Below, one piece after another: positions 45,980-55,814 of a stretch of 64,000 bases of DNA (positions are counted from its first letter, which is position 1; each line of letters starts with the position of its first letter). A program made the position numbers and the translations under genes. Location of the stretch: the NCBI RefSeq assembly GCF_009829085.1, contig NZ_WUQY01000003.1, forward strand, positions 124,001-188,000. The letters are read 5' to 3'. The notes beneath the pieces are model-generated. The model had not been told where the DNA came from. It saw only the letters and a list, made by a program, of their open reading frames with translations, and did not search any database. The stretch comes from Sphingobacterium bovisgrunnientis. Lineage in GTDB: Bacteria > Bacteroidota > Bacteroidia > Sphingobacteriales > Sphingobacteriaceae.

Positions 45980-46858
45980 TTATTCCCACCGCCAAGCGAG
46001 TATTCTCATTTTCTTTTGACCTTGCGTCATTTCGATTACTTCGACTTGCGCAGCCTTGTGGTATTCTAAGACCGAAATCAATGGTTTTAAGTGATCTTTA
46101 CTTGATACTAATGATGTCGTCCATTTGATTTGTTTCTTGTATTTCTGGCTATCGTAAATCAATTTGGTGATAAACGCTTTCTCGCCTCCAGAACACCATA
46201 ATTCATTGGGATGACCTGCGAAGTTTTGAACTGTCGGTGCTTCAGTACCTTTTTTAAGGTTTTGGAATTTTTTCGTACTCTTCGTCCAGTTGTCTTCTCT
46301 TGATTTGAAGAATGGTGGATTAGATATTACAGCATCAAATTTATCTTCTGGAAACATAATGCCGTCCAAGATATTTTCGCGCTCGTCTTGAAAACGCAAT
46401 TTAATTTTCTTTTTAAGCCAAATGTTCTTGTTGACATTTACCTCACCTTGTTGAATAGATCCGCGATCAATTTCAGTTCCGATAAAGTCCCAATTGTATT
46501 CTTGCGCACCAATAATAGGGTAGATGACACTAGATCCTGTTCCGATGTCTAATATTTTGACATCTTTTCCTGTCGGAATTTCGCCGTTGTTTGTTGTTGC
46601 TAATAGATCCGCAAGATGGTGTATATAATCCGCTCTTCCTGGTACAGCAGGGCAAAGACTATTCGGCATTATATTCCAATATTTTAATTTGTAATCCGCA
46701 ATTAAAAGGGCTTTATTTAATTCCAAAACAGATTTTGGATTCGAAAAGTCGATGGTATCTTTTTCATTCAATTGGATGATGTGACTGCTCAATCCTTTGT
46801 AGGCTGCTTTGAGCTTTTTCAAATCATATCCATGTAAGTGCTTATTTCTTTTATGCAT
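45980..46858 (-). CDS. rlmF: 23S rRNA (adenine(1618)-N(6))-methyltransferase
   Basis: 292 residues starting MHKRNKHLHGYDLKKL, a family signature. The SAM-binding motif is ILDIGTGSS (102-110) and the amino-methyltransferase motif is NPPF (180-183). It methylates A1618 of 23S rRNA. It stands alone, divergent from thrS. A candidate promoter is at 46878-46912. Confidence 0.95.
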   Translation of the reverse strand: MHKRNKHLHGYDLKKLKAAYKGLSSHIIQLNEKDTIDFSNPKSVLELNKALLIADYKLKYWNIMPNSLCPAVPGRADYIHHLADLLATTNNGEIPTGKDVKILDIGTGSSVIYPIIGAQEYNWDFIGTEIDRGSIQQGEVNVNKNIWLKKKIKLRFQDERENILDGIMFPEDKFDAVISNPPFFKSREDNWTKSTKKFQNLKKGTEAPTVQNFAGHPNELWCSGGEKAFITKLIYDSQKYKKQIKWTTSLVSSKDHLKPLISVLEYHKAAQVEVIEMTQGQKKMRILAWRWE

Positions 46859-46877
46859 GTATTATGTATTTTCATTC

Positions 46878-46912
46878 CAAAGGTACTCTTATTATTAGAA
46901 ATCAACGTCAAA
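46878..46912 (-). promoter_or_regulatory. Candidate promoter of rlmF
   Basis: On the minus strand TACCTTTG (46878-46885) is a perfect -7 box with TTTG at 46909-46912, 23 bases upstream, a little longer than usual. The ATG is 20 bases downstream. Confidence 0.5.
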
Positions 46913-46957
46913 GCCTTTTCATTTTTCACATCCTTCTCTATTTGGTTAAATAATTAG

Positions 46958-46965
46958 TAAATTTG
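46958..46965 (+). promoter_or_regulatory. Candidate -7 box of the thrS operon
   Basis: TAAATTTG matches the consensus, followed by a leader of about 90 bases before thrS. TTTG at 46941-46944 is rather close to be the -33 box. Confidence 0.45.
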
Positions 46966-47060
46966 CACCTCGCGGATTTTAGTAGGTATGCAGTGTGTTT
47001 GTAAGCATTGTAACTAAATACAGCATTATTAAATTCAAAAATTTTAAATCATAATTGTTG

Positions 47061-48986
47061 ATGATTAACATTACACTACCTGACGGCTCAGTACGTCAGT
47101 ACGAAAAAGGGACAACAGCGATGCAAGTGGCATTGTCTATTTCTGAAGGATTAGCTAGAAATGTCTTAGCTGCCGAAGTAAATGGTGAAGTATGGGATGC
47201 TTCTCGTGCAATTGAGCAAGATTCAGCGGTGAAATTGTTGACTTGGAATGACGATAAAGGTAAATCTACCTTTTGGCATTCATCAGCGCACTTATTAGCT
47301 GAAGCTCTAGAAGCGCTTTATCCAGGTATCAAATTTGGTATTGGTCCAAATATCGAAACAGGATTCTACTATGATGTAGATTTTGGTGATAGAGAATTCT
47401 CATCAGATGACTTCAAACAGATTGAAGACAAGATGTTGGAGTTGGCGAAACAAAAAGAAGTTTTTGATCGCAAAGCAGTTTCCAAAGCTGATGCCATTGC
47501 ATATTTCACAGAAAAAGGTGATGAGTACAAACTGGATTTGATTAAAGATCTAGAAGACGGCTCTATCACATTCTATACACAAGGAAATTTTACGGATTTG
47601 TGCCGTGGTCCACATATTCCAAATACGGGATTTATCAAAGCTATCAAATTAACAAACGTAGCTGGTGCGTATTGGAGAGGTGACGAAAGTCGCAAACAAT
47701 TGACACGTATTTATGGTGTTACTTTCCCGAAAGCTTCTGAATTAACTGAATACTTGAAATTCATCGAAGAAGCGAAAAAACGTGATCACCGTAAATTGGG
47801 TAAAGAGTTAGAACTGTTTGCTTTCTCGGAGAAAGTAGGTGCAGGTCTGCCATTGTGGTTGCCAAAAGGTGCTGCATTACGTCAGAAATTACAAGACTTT
47901 TTACAAAAAGCACAGTTGAAAGCAGGTTACGAGCCTGTAATCACACCGCATATTGGTAACAAGAATTTGTATATCACATCGGGTCACTACGAGAAATATG
48001 GTGCGGATGCGTTCCAGCCGATTCACACACCTGTGGAAGGGGAAGAATTCTTCTTGAAACCGATGAACTGTCCTCATCACTGTGAGATTTACAAAACAAA
48101 ACCTCGTTCGTACAAAGATTTGCCCGTTCGTTTTGCGGAGTTCGGTACAGTATATCGTTACGAGCAATCGGGCGAGTTGCATGGATTGACACGCGTTCGT
48201 GGGTTTACGCAAGATGATGCGCACTTATTCTGTCGTCCTGATCAAGTAAAAGACGAGTTCAAAAAAGTAATTGATTTAGTATTATACGTTTTTGGCGCGT
48301 TAGGTTTCGAAGATTTCACGGCACAGGTGTCGCTAAGAGATCCTGAAAACCGTTCTAAGTATATTGGTTCGGATGAAAATTGGGCATTAGCCGAAAATTC
48401 AATCATTGAAGCAGCAGCTGAAAAAGAACTAAAAACTGTTGTAGAATACGGTGAAGCCGCATTTTATGGTCCAAAATTGGATTTCATGGTTAAGGATGCA
48501 TTGGGACGTAAATGGCAGTTGGGTACAATCCAAGTAGATTACAATTTGCCAGAACGTTTTGAATTAGAATATACGGGTTCGGACAATCAAAAGCACCGTC
48601 CAGTGATGATTCACCGTGCGCCATTTGGCTCATTAGAAAGATTCGTTGCGGTATTGATCGAACACTGTGGTGGACAGTTCCCGTTATGGCTTGCGCCTGA
48701 GCAATTTATCGTCTTGCCAGTGTCAGAAAAATACGAAGAATATGCTCAAAATCTTTTAGATTCGCTAAATAATTCCGATATTCGCGGTCTGATCGATCTT
48801 AGAGACGAGAAGGTAGGACGCAAAATCCGTGACGCCGAAGTTAAAAAATTGCCTTATATGTTGATTGTAGGGGAAAAAGAGATGGAAAGTGGCACAATTT
48901 CTGTTCGTAAACACGGGTCAGTGGATTTGGGTTCTATGACAGCGCAAGAATTTAGAGATTTATTAATAAAAGAAATAACCGTTTAA
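47061..48986 (+). CDS. thrS: Threonyl-tRNA synthetase
   Basis: 641 residues from ATG 47061 ([11 protein letters not shown]); a TTG two codons earlier is not needed. The order is TGS domain (1-62), the editing/SAD domain with the zinc-type motif [12 protein letters not shown] (about 75), the class II catalytic core (motif 2 around [18 protein letters not shown], motif 3 [13 protein letters not shown]) and the anticodon-binding domain. It charges tRNA-Thr. It heads the thrS-infC-rpmI-rplT operon, 12 bases before infC. Confidence 0.97.
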   Translation: MINITLPDGSVRQYEKGTTAMQVALSISEGLARNVLAAEVNGEVWDASRAIEQDSAVKLLTWNDDKGKSTFWHSSAHLLAEALEALYPGIKFGIGPNIETGFYYDVDFGDREFSSDDFKQIEDKMLELAKQKEVFDRKAVSKADAIAYFTEKGDEYKLDLIKDLEDGSITFYTQGNFTDLCRGPHIPNTGFIKAIKLTNVAGAYWRGDESRKQLTRIYGVTFPKASELTEYLKFIEEAKKRDHRKLGKELELFAFSEKVGAGLPLWLPKGAALRQKLQDFLQKAQLKAGYEPVITPHIGNKNLYITSGHYEKYGADAFQPIHTPVEGEEFFLKPMNCPHHCEIYKTKPRSYKDLPVRFAEFGTVYRYEQSGELHGLTRVRGFTQDDAHLFCRPDQVKDEFKKVIDLVLYVFGALGFEDFTAQVSLRDPENRSKYIGSDENWALAENSIIEAAAEKELKTVVEYGEAAFYGPKLDFMVKDALGRKWQLGTIQVDYNLPERFELEYTGSDNQKHRPVMIHRAPFGSLERFVAVLIEHCGGQFPLWLAPEQFIVLPVSEKYEEYAQNLLDSLNNSDIRGLIDLRDEKVGRKIRDAEVKKLPYMLIVGEKEMESGTISVRKHGSVDLGSMTAQEFRDLLIKEITV

Positions 48987-48998
48987 AAATTTAAACAT

Positions 48999-49559
48999 TT
49001 GGCATTAAAACGACCTAGTGGTCCAAGACCACCAATGAGAAAGAAAGAACCAGAGCATCGCATAAATGAATTTATACGTGTGCCTGAAGTACGTTTAGTG
49101 GGTGATAATGTTGAGCCAGGAGTGTATCCTACGCGTAAGGCATTGGAAATGGCTGATGAGTTGGAGTTAGATTTAGTAGAGATTTCGCCAAATGCTGTGC
49201 CGCCTGTTTGTAAAATCGTGGATTATAGTAAATTCATTTACGAACAAAAGAAAAAACAAAAGGAAATCAAAGCGAATGCGAAGCAAACGATTATTAAGGA
49301 GATCCGTTTTGGACCTAATACAAGTGAGCATGACTTTGAATTCAAATTAAAACATGCTATGCGTTTCCTAGAGGCAGGTGAAAAAGTACGTGCGTACGTT
49401 CACTTCAAAGGTCGTGCTATCGTATTCAAAGAGCAAGGTGAAATCTTGTTGTTGCGTTTCGCGCAAGCGTTAGAAGAGTACGGTAAAGTAGAATTGTTGC
49501 CAAAATTGGAAGGTAAACGTATGTTTTTGACATTGGCTCCTAAAGGAATTAAAAAATAA
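48999..49559 (+). CDS. infC: Translation initiation factor IF-3
   Basis: 186 residues. The N-domain ([17 protein letters not shown]), a lysine-rich linker ([15 protein letters not shown]) and the C-domain ([17 protein letters not shown]) are all present. The start is taken as TTG 48999, giving [12 protein letters not shown], an extension I recall as usual in this group; the first ATG (49035) would remove it. A rare start codon fits the known autoregulation of infC, where IF-3 discriminates against non-AUG starts. It is in the ribosomal operon. Confidence 0.96.
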   Translation: MALKRPSGPRPPMRKKEPEHRINEFIRVPEVRLVGDNVEPGVYPTRKALEMADELELDLVEISPNAVPPVCKIVDYSKFIYEQKKKQKEIKANAKQTIIKEIRFGPNTSEHDFEFKLKHAMRFLEAGEKVRAYVHFKGRAIVFKEQGEILLLRFAQALEEYGKVELLPKLEGKRMFLTLAPKGIKK

Positions 49560-49598
49560 AAAGATATTCTAACAGATTGATATAAAATAATAAGTATT

Positions 49599-49799
49599 AT
49601 GCCAAAAGTAAAAACCAATTCCAGCGCTAAGAAACGTTTCAAATTGACTGGAACAGGTAAAATCAAGAGAAAAAGTGCTTTCAAAAGCCACATCTTGACT
49701 AAGAAAACTACAAAACAAAAACGTAACTTGACTCACGCAGCATTAGTTTCTGACGCTGATACAGGTAACGTAAAACGCATGTTAGCGATTGGTAAATAA
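49599..49799 (+). CDS. rpmI: 50S ribosomal protein L35
   Basis: 66 residues, full length, basic, with the family pattern [20 protein letters not shown]. It lies between infC and rplT in the conserved order. The 98 bases before rplT may hold the L20 operator or leader, but no clear structure was recognised. Confidence 0.97.
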   Translation: MPKVKTNSSAKKRFKLTGTGKIKRKSAFKSHILTKKTTKQKRNLTHAALVSDADTGNVKRMLAIGK

Positions 49800-49897
49800 T
49801 CGTTTTCAGCAAAATTCACAATATTTTATAACCGGGTATTAGGTTGTAAGCTAGTTGAAAAACACAGCGCCTCATACCAAATTTAATTTTTACAAAT

Positions 49898-50242
49898 ATG
49901 CCACGTTCGGTTAACGCAGTAGCTTCGAGAAGAAGAAGAAAAAGAATTTTGAAATTAGCTAAAGGCTATTTCGGTTCACGTAGCAAAGTATATACTATTG
50001 CTAAAAATACAGTAGAAAAAGGTTTACAGTACGCTTACCGCGACCGTAAAACCAAAAAACGCGAGTTTAGAGCTTTATGGATTCAACGTATTAACGCTGG
50101 TGCTCGTCAACACGGAATTTCTTATTCGCAGTTGATTGGTAAATTAAATGCTAAAAACATCGGCTTAAACCGTAAGGTATTAGCTGACTTAGCAATGAAT
50201 AACCCAGATGCTTTCAAAGCAGTTATTGACGCAGTAAAATAA
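49898..50242 (+). CDS. rplT: 50S ribosomal protein L20
   Basis: 114 residues starting [20 protein letters not shown], then the helix-rich rRNA-binding body ([17 protein letters not shown]). L20 is needed for early assembly of the large subunit and in other bacteria represses its own operon. It is the last gene of the operon; a terminator follows at 50281-50307. Confidence 0.97.
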   Translation: MPRSVNAVASRRRRKRILKLAKGYFGSRSKVYTIAKNTVEKGLQYAYRDRKTKKREFRALWIQRINAGARQHGISYSQLIGKLNAKNIGLNRKVLADLAMNNPDAFKAVIDAVK

Positions 50243-50280
50243 TTTAGTTTTTAAACCGCTATCAATTTGTTAGATATAAA

Positions 50281-50307
50281 AGGAACTCGTAAGAGTTCCT
50301 TTTTTTG
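50281..50307 (+). terminator. Terminator of the thrS-rplT operon
   Basis: AGGAACTC and GAGTTCCT flank GTAA and a run of seven T's follows. Confidence 0.85.
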
Positions 50308-50388
50308 TTTTATGATACAATTGATTTAACCAAAATATAATCTATAAAATGCTCGGAAAGTGCAGCAATATTCTAAATTTGATGTACT

Positions 50389-51264
50389 ATGAAAAAACCA
50401 ATATTCCTCCTTGTCCTTCTGACTTTTTTAAGTATTCAAAACAATGTGTTTGCTCAAAAATTGCATAAACTAAATTTTAAGACCATCGCTGAAATGCAGG
50501 CTTATTTTACATATGCAAAGGATAAGAAGATCATTAGCGGTCATCGTGGAACGATAGAGTATGGTATGCCAGAGAATTCAATTGTAGCCATGGAAGAAGT
50601 GCTAAAGCATACTTACGCAATTTTTGAGGTAGATCCGCGCTTGACAAAGGATAGCATTGCGGTGATGGTGCACGATGCAACATTGGATCGTACTACAACA
50701 GGTACAGGAAAGGTAAGTGACTACACCTGGAAAGAATTAAAGAAGCTAAATCTCAAAGACGCCAAGGGCAATGTCACTACGTATAAAATCAACACCTTGG
50801 ATGAAATGATAAAATGGGCTAAAGGTAAAACGATTTTGAATCTTGACAAAAAAGATCTGCCTTTAGAAACTACTGCCAAAATCATCCGAAAACATAATGC
50901 ATACAATTGGGTATGGGTCACAGTGCATACTATAGAGCAAGCAAAGTTTTATTTGGATAAGAATCCCAATCAATACTTGTCTATGCACATCAAGAATAAA
51001 GCGGCATTGGACAAATTCATTCATTCGGGGTTGCCATTCAATCGCATGATTGTATACATTGGCCCAGAGATTAACGACGCCAATCAAGACATGTACAAAT
51101 ACTTTCTGGACGAAGGAGTGATGTGTATGATTTCTACAGCACCGACTTACGACAAACTTAAAACTCTGGAAGAGAGAGCTCAAAAATACAAAGCTGTATT
51201 CGCGGATGGTGCATCTATCCTTGAGTCCGATTTCCCAATTGAGGTTAGTAAGGCTATTAAATAA
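50389..51264 (+). CDS. Exported glycerophosphodiester phosphodiesterase family protein
   Basis: 291 residues with a signal peptide (MKKPIFLLVLLTFLSI, cleavage near FAQ). The GDPD TIM-barrel motifs are present: His52 in SGHRG, Glu80 and Asp82 in FEVDPRLT, His95 in MVHDATLDRTTTG, and LDKK. It would cut glycerophosphodiesters in the periplasm to glycerol-3-phosphate and an alcohol. It stands alone between the ribosomal operon and the LacI gene, 160 bases away, so it probably does not belong to the glycan locus. Confidence 0.92.
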   Translation: MKKPIFLLVLLTFLSIQNNVFAQKLHKLNFKTIAEMQAYFTYAKDKKIISGHRGTIEYGMPENSIVAMEEVLKHTYAIFEVDPRLTKDSIAVMVHDATLDRTTTGTGKVSDYTWKELKKLNLKDAKGNVTTYKINTLDEMIKWAKGKTILNLDKKDLPLETTAKIIRKHNAYNWVWVTVHTIEQAKFYLDKNPNQYLSMHIKNKAALDKFIHSGLPFNRMIVYIGPEINDANQDMYKYFLDEGVMCMISTAPTYDKLKTLEERAQKYKAVFADGASILESDFPIEVSKAIK

Positions 51265-51424
51265 TTAACTATAGTGTCGATTTTGTAATCTTTGTTATTG
51301 AAAATTTGATTAATAGAGGCTGATTTTATTGGTATTTTTTCTTAAATCATATAATTCTATTAAAGGTCTATGAATATTTATTAATACTTTAGTAATTAAT
51401 ATATTTTTAGGTAAACGAATAATT

Positions 51425-52492
51425 ATGAGTGAAAAAGAAGAGAGAAAAAAGTTTGGTATAAAAGACATTGCGCGGATCGCTAATGTGTCCATCGCAACAG
51501 TGGATCGCGTGCTTAATAATCGAAAGGATGTATCGGAGGCCACAAGACAAAAAATCAAGGATATTATCAAAGAGTATAATTATCAGCCAAACTTGTATGC
51601 AAGATCTTTATCTGTAAAAAATAATTTAAGCTTTGCTGTTGTTATTCCACGTACCTCATTAGAAACGGGTTATTGGCAATTGTGTTTGGACGGAATTAAT
51701 AAAGGAATTTCCGAGTTTAGTTCTTTTGGGATTTTCATTGAAGTCTTCTTTTTTGATCAAGAGGCAGAGCAGACATTTCATGATGCAACAGAGAGATTAT
51801 TAAGTAAAAAATTTAATGCAGTTATCATCGCTCCAATTTTTATTGAAGAAACGAAGGAATTTGTCAAGGAATGTAAGGCAAGGAATATTCATACGATTTT
51901 TATCAACTCAGATATCCCTGGTCATTCGTCCATGGGCTATATAGGTCCCGATTTGTATAGTACAGGTAAGTTAGCCGGTAATTTGACATCTTACCTTGTT
52001 AAAGAACACTCTAAAGTTTTGATCTTGAATGTTGCCAAAGGACTCGAAAATTACAAATACCTAAATACTAAGATAGAAGGGTATAGAGATTATTTAAATG
52101 AGCTGAACAAAGCATATCAACTTGAAGTAAAAGATATTCCATTCAACAATTACGATGAAATCGAGCCGGAATTACTGCGATTGAATTACGAACTGAGACC
52201 TGATGTAGTTTTTGTGACGAATTCACGTGTTTCCATCGTTGCAAAGTTTTTTCACGAACATCAAGAAGTTTCCAAGCCCCACATTATAGGATTTGATTTC
52301 TTGAAATCGAATGTTGACTACCTCTCCAAAGGCTATGTCGATTTCTTAATCTGTCAACGTCCAGATAAGCAAGGATACCTAGCATTAAATCACTTGTACC
52401 GTTATTTTTTACTGAAAGAGAGTACTAATGAATTCAAGTCTATGCCGATAGATATACTGACCAAAGAAAATTATGCATTTTATGAAAATTAA
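51425..52492 (+). CDS. LacI-family transcriptional regulator of the glycan locus
   Basis: 355 residues: an N-terminal helix-turn-helix (about 10-58; IKDIARIANVSIATVDRVLN) and a periplasmic-binding-protein-like sensor domain (about 67-340). LacI proteins bind palindromic operators and release or change binding when a sugar is bound. The gene is 108 bases upstream of susC on the same strand, with repeats TGTATTAC and CATAG/CTATG between them. It is unusual for glycan loci, which more often use SusR, hybrid two-component or anti-sigma systems, though Sphingobacteriaceae use LacI more freely. Confidence 0.92.
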   Translation: MSEKEERKKFGIKDIARIANVSIATVDRVLNNRKDVSEATRQKIKDIIKEYNYQPNLYARSLSVKNNLSFAVVIPRTSLETGYWQLCLDGINKGISEFSSFGIFIEVFFFDQEAEQTFHDATERLLSKKFNAVIIAPIFIEETKEFVKECKARNIHTIFINSDIPGHSSMGYIGPDLYSTGKLAGNLTSYLVKEHSKVLILNVAKGLENYKYLNTKIEGYRDYLNELNKAYQLEVKDIPFNNYDEIEPELLRLNYELRPDVVFVTNSRVSIVAKFFHEHQEVSKPHIIGFDFLKSNVDYLSKGYVDFLICQRPDKQGYLALNHLYRYFLLKESTNEFKSMPIDILTKENYAFYEN

Positions 52493-52532
52493 AAAAAATT
52501 TTAATATGTATTTTTTTTTATATAGCTTGCAG

Positions 52533-52565
52533 TGTATTACATAGAAAGCCTATGAAATGTATTAC
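52533..52565. promoter_or_regulatory. Candidate operator upstream of susC
   Basis: Direct repeats TGTATTAC (52533-52540 and 52558-52565, 25 bases apart) enclose an inverted repeat CATAG (52540-52544) and CTATG (52550-52554). It lies between the LacI gene and susC, 36 bases before the susC ATG. Confidence 0.45.
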
Positions 52566-52600
52566 GAAACAATTTTTTAATCCTAAAAAAAACCTATATT

Positions 52601-55600
52601 ATGAGAAAAAATCTATTGTTAGATCTCATTCATTTACCAAAACAGGGGTGTAAATTATTATTGACAATTTTTACAATCTTGTTTACGGTAACGTTAACAG
52701 AAGCAAGTGTAATCGGTATTGAAAACTATCAATCTGTGGTTCGAGGGGTGGTGATAGATTCACTAGGAACTCCTATTACGGGTGCTACGGTTACTATTAA
52801 GGGCTCAACTGTCGGAACGCAAACTAATTCAAAGGGCGAATTTAGTTTTCCGAATATCGAGATGACAGCTATCCTTACGGTAACGTACACAGGATACTTA
52901 CCTCAGGATGTACCAATTAATAATCAATCTATGTTGACAGTTGTGTTGAAAGAAGATCCAAACGAAATCGGGGAAGTGGTGGTCGTTGCTTTTGGTCAAC
53001 AGAAAAAGGAAACACTAGTTGGTTCCATCACCAATGTTAACCCTAAAGAACTCAAAGGTCCAACCTCTAATTTAACAACAATGCTAGCTGGACGAGTTTC
53101 TGGTGTGATAGGATATCAGCGTAGCGGTGAACCAGGACAAGATAACGCATCTTTTTTTATTCGTGGAGTAGGGTCATTTGGAACTGGTAAAGTAGATCCT
53201 TTAATTCTATTGAATGGAATGGAAATCTCTGCTAACGAGATGGCACGGATACAACCCGATGATATAGAAGGATTTTCTGTATTAAAAGATGCATCTGCTG
53301 CTGCACTTTATGGTGCACGTGGTGCTAATGGTGTGATCTTAGTTACTACCAAAAGTGGTAAAGAAGGGCCTACTAAGATTAATATGAGATTAGAAAATTC
53401 TGTCTCATCTAATACTCAAAACTTCAAATTAGCAGATAACCTAGCTTATATGAAATTGTCAAATGAAGCTATTAAGACAAGAGATCCGTTGGGTGATGAG
53501 CCCTATAGTCAGACGAAAATTGATATGACTGAATTAAATAGAGATCCCTACTTATTTCCGAATAATGATTGGATGGCTTTGATGATAAAAGATTACACTA
53601 ACAATACACGTGTGAATGGAAATATCAGTGGTGGAGGTGCTAAGGGGCAATATTATATAGCAGGTACTGCGAATATTGATAATGGTGTGCTTAAAAACAT
53701 TGAAGGTCAGGGATTTAATAGCAATGTTAAAGCAACAAATTATGAAGCTCGATCGAATGTTAACTTTAAGCTTGCGCCTACTACAGAGGCAATTGTACGT
53801 ATGCAAGGCCAATTCTATGAATACAATGGACCTATAGGCGGTGGTTCAGCAATATTCAATCAAGTGTTAAAAAGCGATCCTGTATCGTTCCCTGCGTATT
53901 TCCCAAGTTCGTATTTTCCAGGAGTTGATCACATATTGTTTGGAAATGCACCATATAATGCTATTCAGGTTGGAGGCGAATCTGTTACCCCAGCGCGCTA
54001 TGTGAATCCATTAGCGAATTCATTATCTGGCTATCAATTGAATGAACGTTCTTATGTGACTGTGCAAGGTGAAATTAAGCAAAATTTAGATTTCATTACC
54101 AAAGGTTTGAATGCTCGCATCATGGGTTATACAAGACGTAATTCGGAGCATTCTCTTTCTAGATCTCAAGATCCATTTTATTACACATCTGTTTTTGATA
54201 AAGAATTAGGTTTTGTTGGATTGGAATATTTGAAAGGTACACCAGGTACGCCCTATTTAAGCTATACCCCTGGATCGAAATTAATTAACAAATATAATTA
54301 TGTGGAAGCAGCGCTAAATTATAACGGAAGTATTAATAAAAGTGATTTTGGTGCGACGTTAATTTATCTTGCGTCTCATTATCAATCAGCAAATGAAGCT
54401 TCGCTCCAACTTTCTCTACCGAAACGAAACCAAGGAATTTCAGGACGTGTAACCTACGGATACGATTCTAAATATTTAGCAGAAGTTAATTTTGGTTATA
54501 ATGGTTCAGAAAGATTTTGGGGAGACAAACAATACGGATTCTTTCCATCAGTGGGTTTAGCATGGAATATTCATAATGAATCCTTCTTTAAACCAGTTAC
54601 TCCTGTTATAAATAAATTTAAGCTTAGAGGAACATATGGTCTAGTAGGTAACGACCAAATTGGGAATGAGTTAGATCGTTTCTTTTTCTTAGCCAATGTT
54701 AATCTGAATACGGGGGGGTATACATTTGGTTATAATTACGATTATACAAAACCTGGTGTAGCCGTAACAAGGTATGAAAATCGCGATATAACATGGGAAA
54801 CTTCCTATAAATCAAATGTTGCTTTAGAATTAGGTCTTTTTAATAGTTTGAATATAGAAATTGACGCATTTAGAGAGCTCTACAAGAATGTATTGATGAC
54901 AAGATCATACATACCAGTCGAAATGGGGCTTACAGCTGCAGTGCAAGCGAATGTTGGTGAAAGCCAAAAGCAAGGTGTTGATATGTCTGTAGATTATACA
55001 AAGAGCTTTTACAACAATACATGGCTGACCCTACGAGGTAATTTTACGTATGCGTTAAGCAAGTATTTGAAGTATGAAGAGCCAAGCTACAATGCAAATT
55101 CTCAATATCTATCCCGAGTGGGTAATTCTATCCATCAATCTTATGGATATATAGCAGAACGATTGTTTATAGATGATTATGAGGTAGCTAACTCACCAAC
55201 CCAATTTGAAGACTATAAAGGAGGAGATATCAAATACAAAGACATTAATGGTGATGGAATAATTTCTGCTCTAGATAGAGTTCCTATTGGTCAGCCAACG
55301 GTTCCTGAAGTTATTTATGGATTTGGCTTCTCTTACGGGATTAAGAATTTGGACATTAATGCTTTCTTCCAAGGATCAGCAAGATCATCACTTTTCATAT
55401 CACCATCAAGCATCACTCCATTTGTCACATCGACAGTAGGTGGATTGGAAACAAAGAATGGTTTACTTGATGTGATTGCAAATAGCCACTGGTCTGAGGA
55501 TAATAGGGATATTTATGCATTTTTTCCAAGACTCTCGAATTATCAGGTCACAAACAATAATCAAACCTCCACTTGGTGGATGCGTGATGGCTCATTTATG

Positions 55601-55804
55601 CGCTTAAAAAGTGTGGAAGTCGGATATAATATCAAGGGGAATTGGCTTAAGAGAATGAAATTGGACAATATAAGATTATATGCTTCAGGTTTAAATTTAC
55701 TTTCATGGAGCAAATTTAAACTTTGGGATGTTGAAATGGGAGGAAATGGTTTAGGATATCCAATTCAACGGGTATATAATTTTGGTATGAGTATAGGTCT
55801 TTAA
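52601..55804 (+). CDS. SusC-like TonB-dependent outer-membrane transporter
   Basis: 1067 residues: signal peptide (about 1-36), carboxypeptidase-regulatory-like domain (about 47-125; VRGVVIDSLGTPITGATVTI), plug domain (about 135-260; GANGVILVTTKSG), and a 22-strand barrel ending in FGMSIGL. No N-terminal STN signal-transducing domain is present, which agrees with control by a LacI repressor or activator rather than an anti-sigma system. It imports oligosaccharide across the outer membrane with energy from TonB. susD follows 10 bases on. Confidence 0.96.
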   Translation: MRKNLLLDLIHLPKQGCKLLLTIFTILFTVTLTEASVIGIENYQSVVRGVVIDSLGTPITGATVTIKGSTVGTQTNSKGEFSFPNIEMTAILTVTYTGYLPQDVPINNQSMLTVVLKEDPNEIGEVVVVAFGQQKKETLVGSITNVNPKELKGPTSNLTTMLAGRVSGVIGYQRSGEPGQDNASFFIRGVGSFGTGKVDPLILLNGMEISANEMARIQPDDIEGFSVLKDASAAALYGARGANGVILVTTKSGKEGPTKINMRLENSVSSNTQNFKLADNLAYMKLSNEAIKTRDPLGDEPYSQTKIDMTELNRDPYLFPNNDWMALMIKDYTNNTRVNGNISGGGAKGQYYIAGTANIDNGVLKNIEGQGFNSNVKATNYEARSNVNFKLAPTTEAIVRMQGQFYEYNGPIGGGSAIFNQVLKSDPVSFPAYFPSSYFPGVDHILFGNAPYNAIQVGGESVTPARYVNPLANSLSGYQLNERSYVTVQGEIKQNLDFITKGLNARIMGYTRRNSEHSLSRSQDPFYYTSVFDKELGFVGLEYLKGTPGTPYLSYTPGSKLINKYNYVEAALNYNGSINKSDFGATLIYLASHYQSANEASLQLSLPKRNQGISGRVTYGYDSKYLAEVNFGYNGSERFWGDKQYGFFPSVGLAWNIHNESFFKPVTPVINKFKLRGTYGLVGNDQIGNELDRFFFLANVNLNTGGYTFGYNYDYTKPGVAVTRYENRDITWETSYKSNVALELGLFNSLNIEIDAFRELYKNVLMTRSYIPVEMGLTAAVQANVGESQKQGVDMSVDYTKSFYNNTWLTLRGNFTYALSKYLKYEEPSYNANSQYLSRVGNSIHQSYGYIAERLFIDDYEVANSPTQFEDYKGGDIKYKDINGDGIISALDRVPIGQPTVPEVIYGFGFSYGIKNLDINAFFQGSARSSLFISPSSITPFVTSTVGGLETKNGLLDVIANSHWSEDNRDIYAFFPRLSNYQVTNNNQTSTWWMRDGSFMRLKSVEVGYNIKGNWLKRMKLDNIRLYASGLNLLSWSKFKLWDVEMGGNGLGYPIQRVYNFGMSIGL

Positions 55805-55814
55805 TTTTTGAAAA

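Noticed and set aside
50374..50381. TAAATTTG box before the glycerophosphodiesterase gene
   Set aside because: It ends eight bases before the ATG, which leaves almost no leader, and lacks a -33 element.
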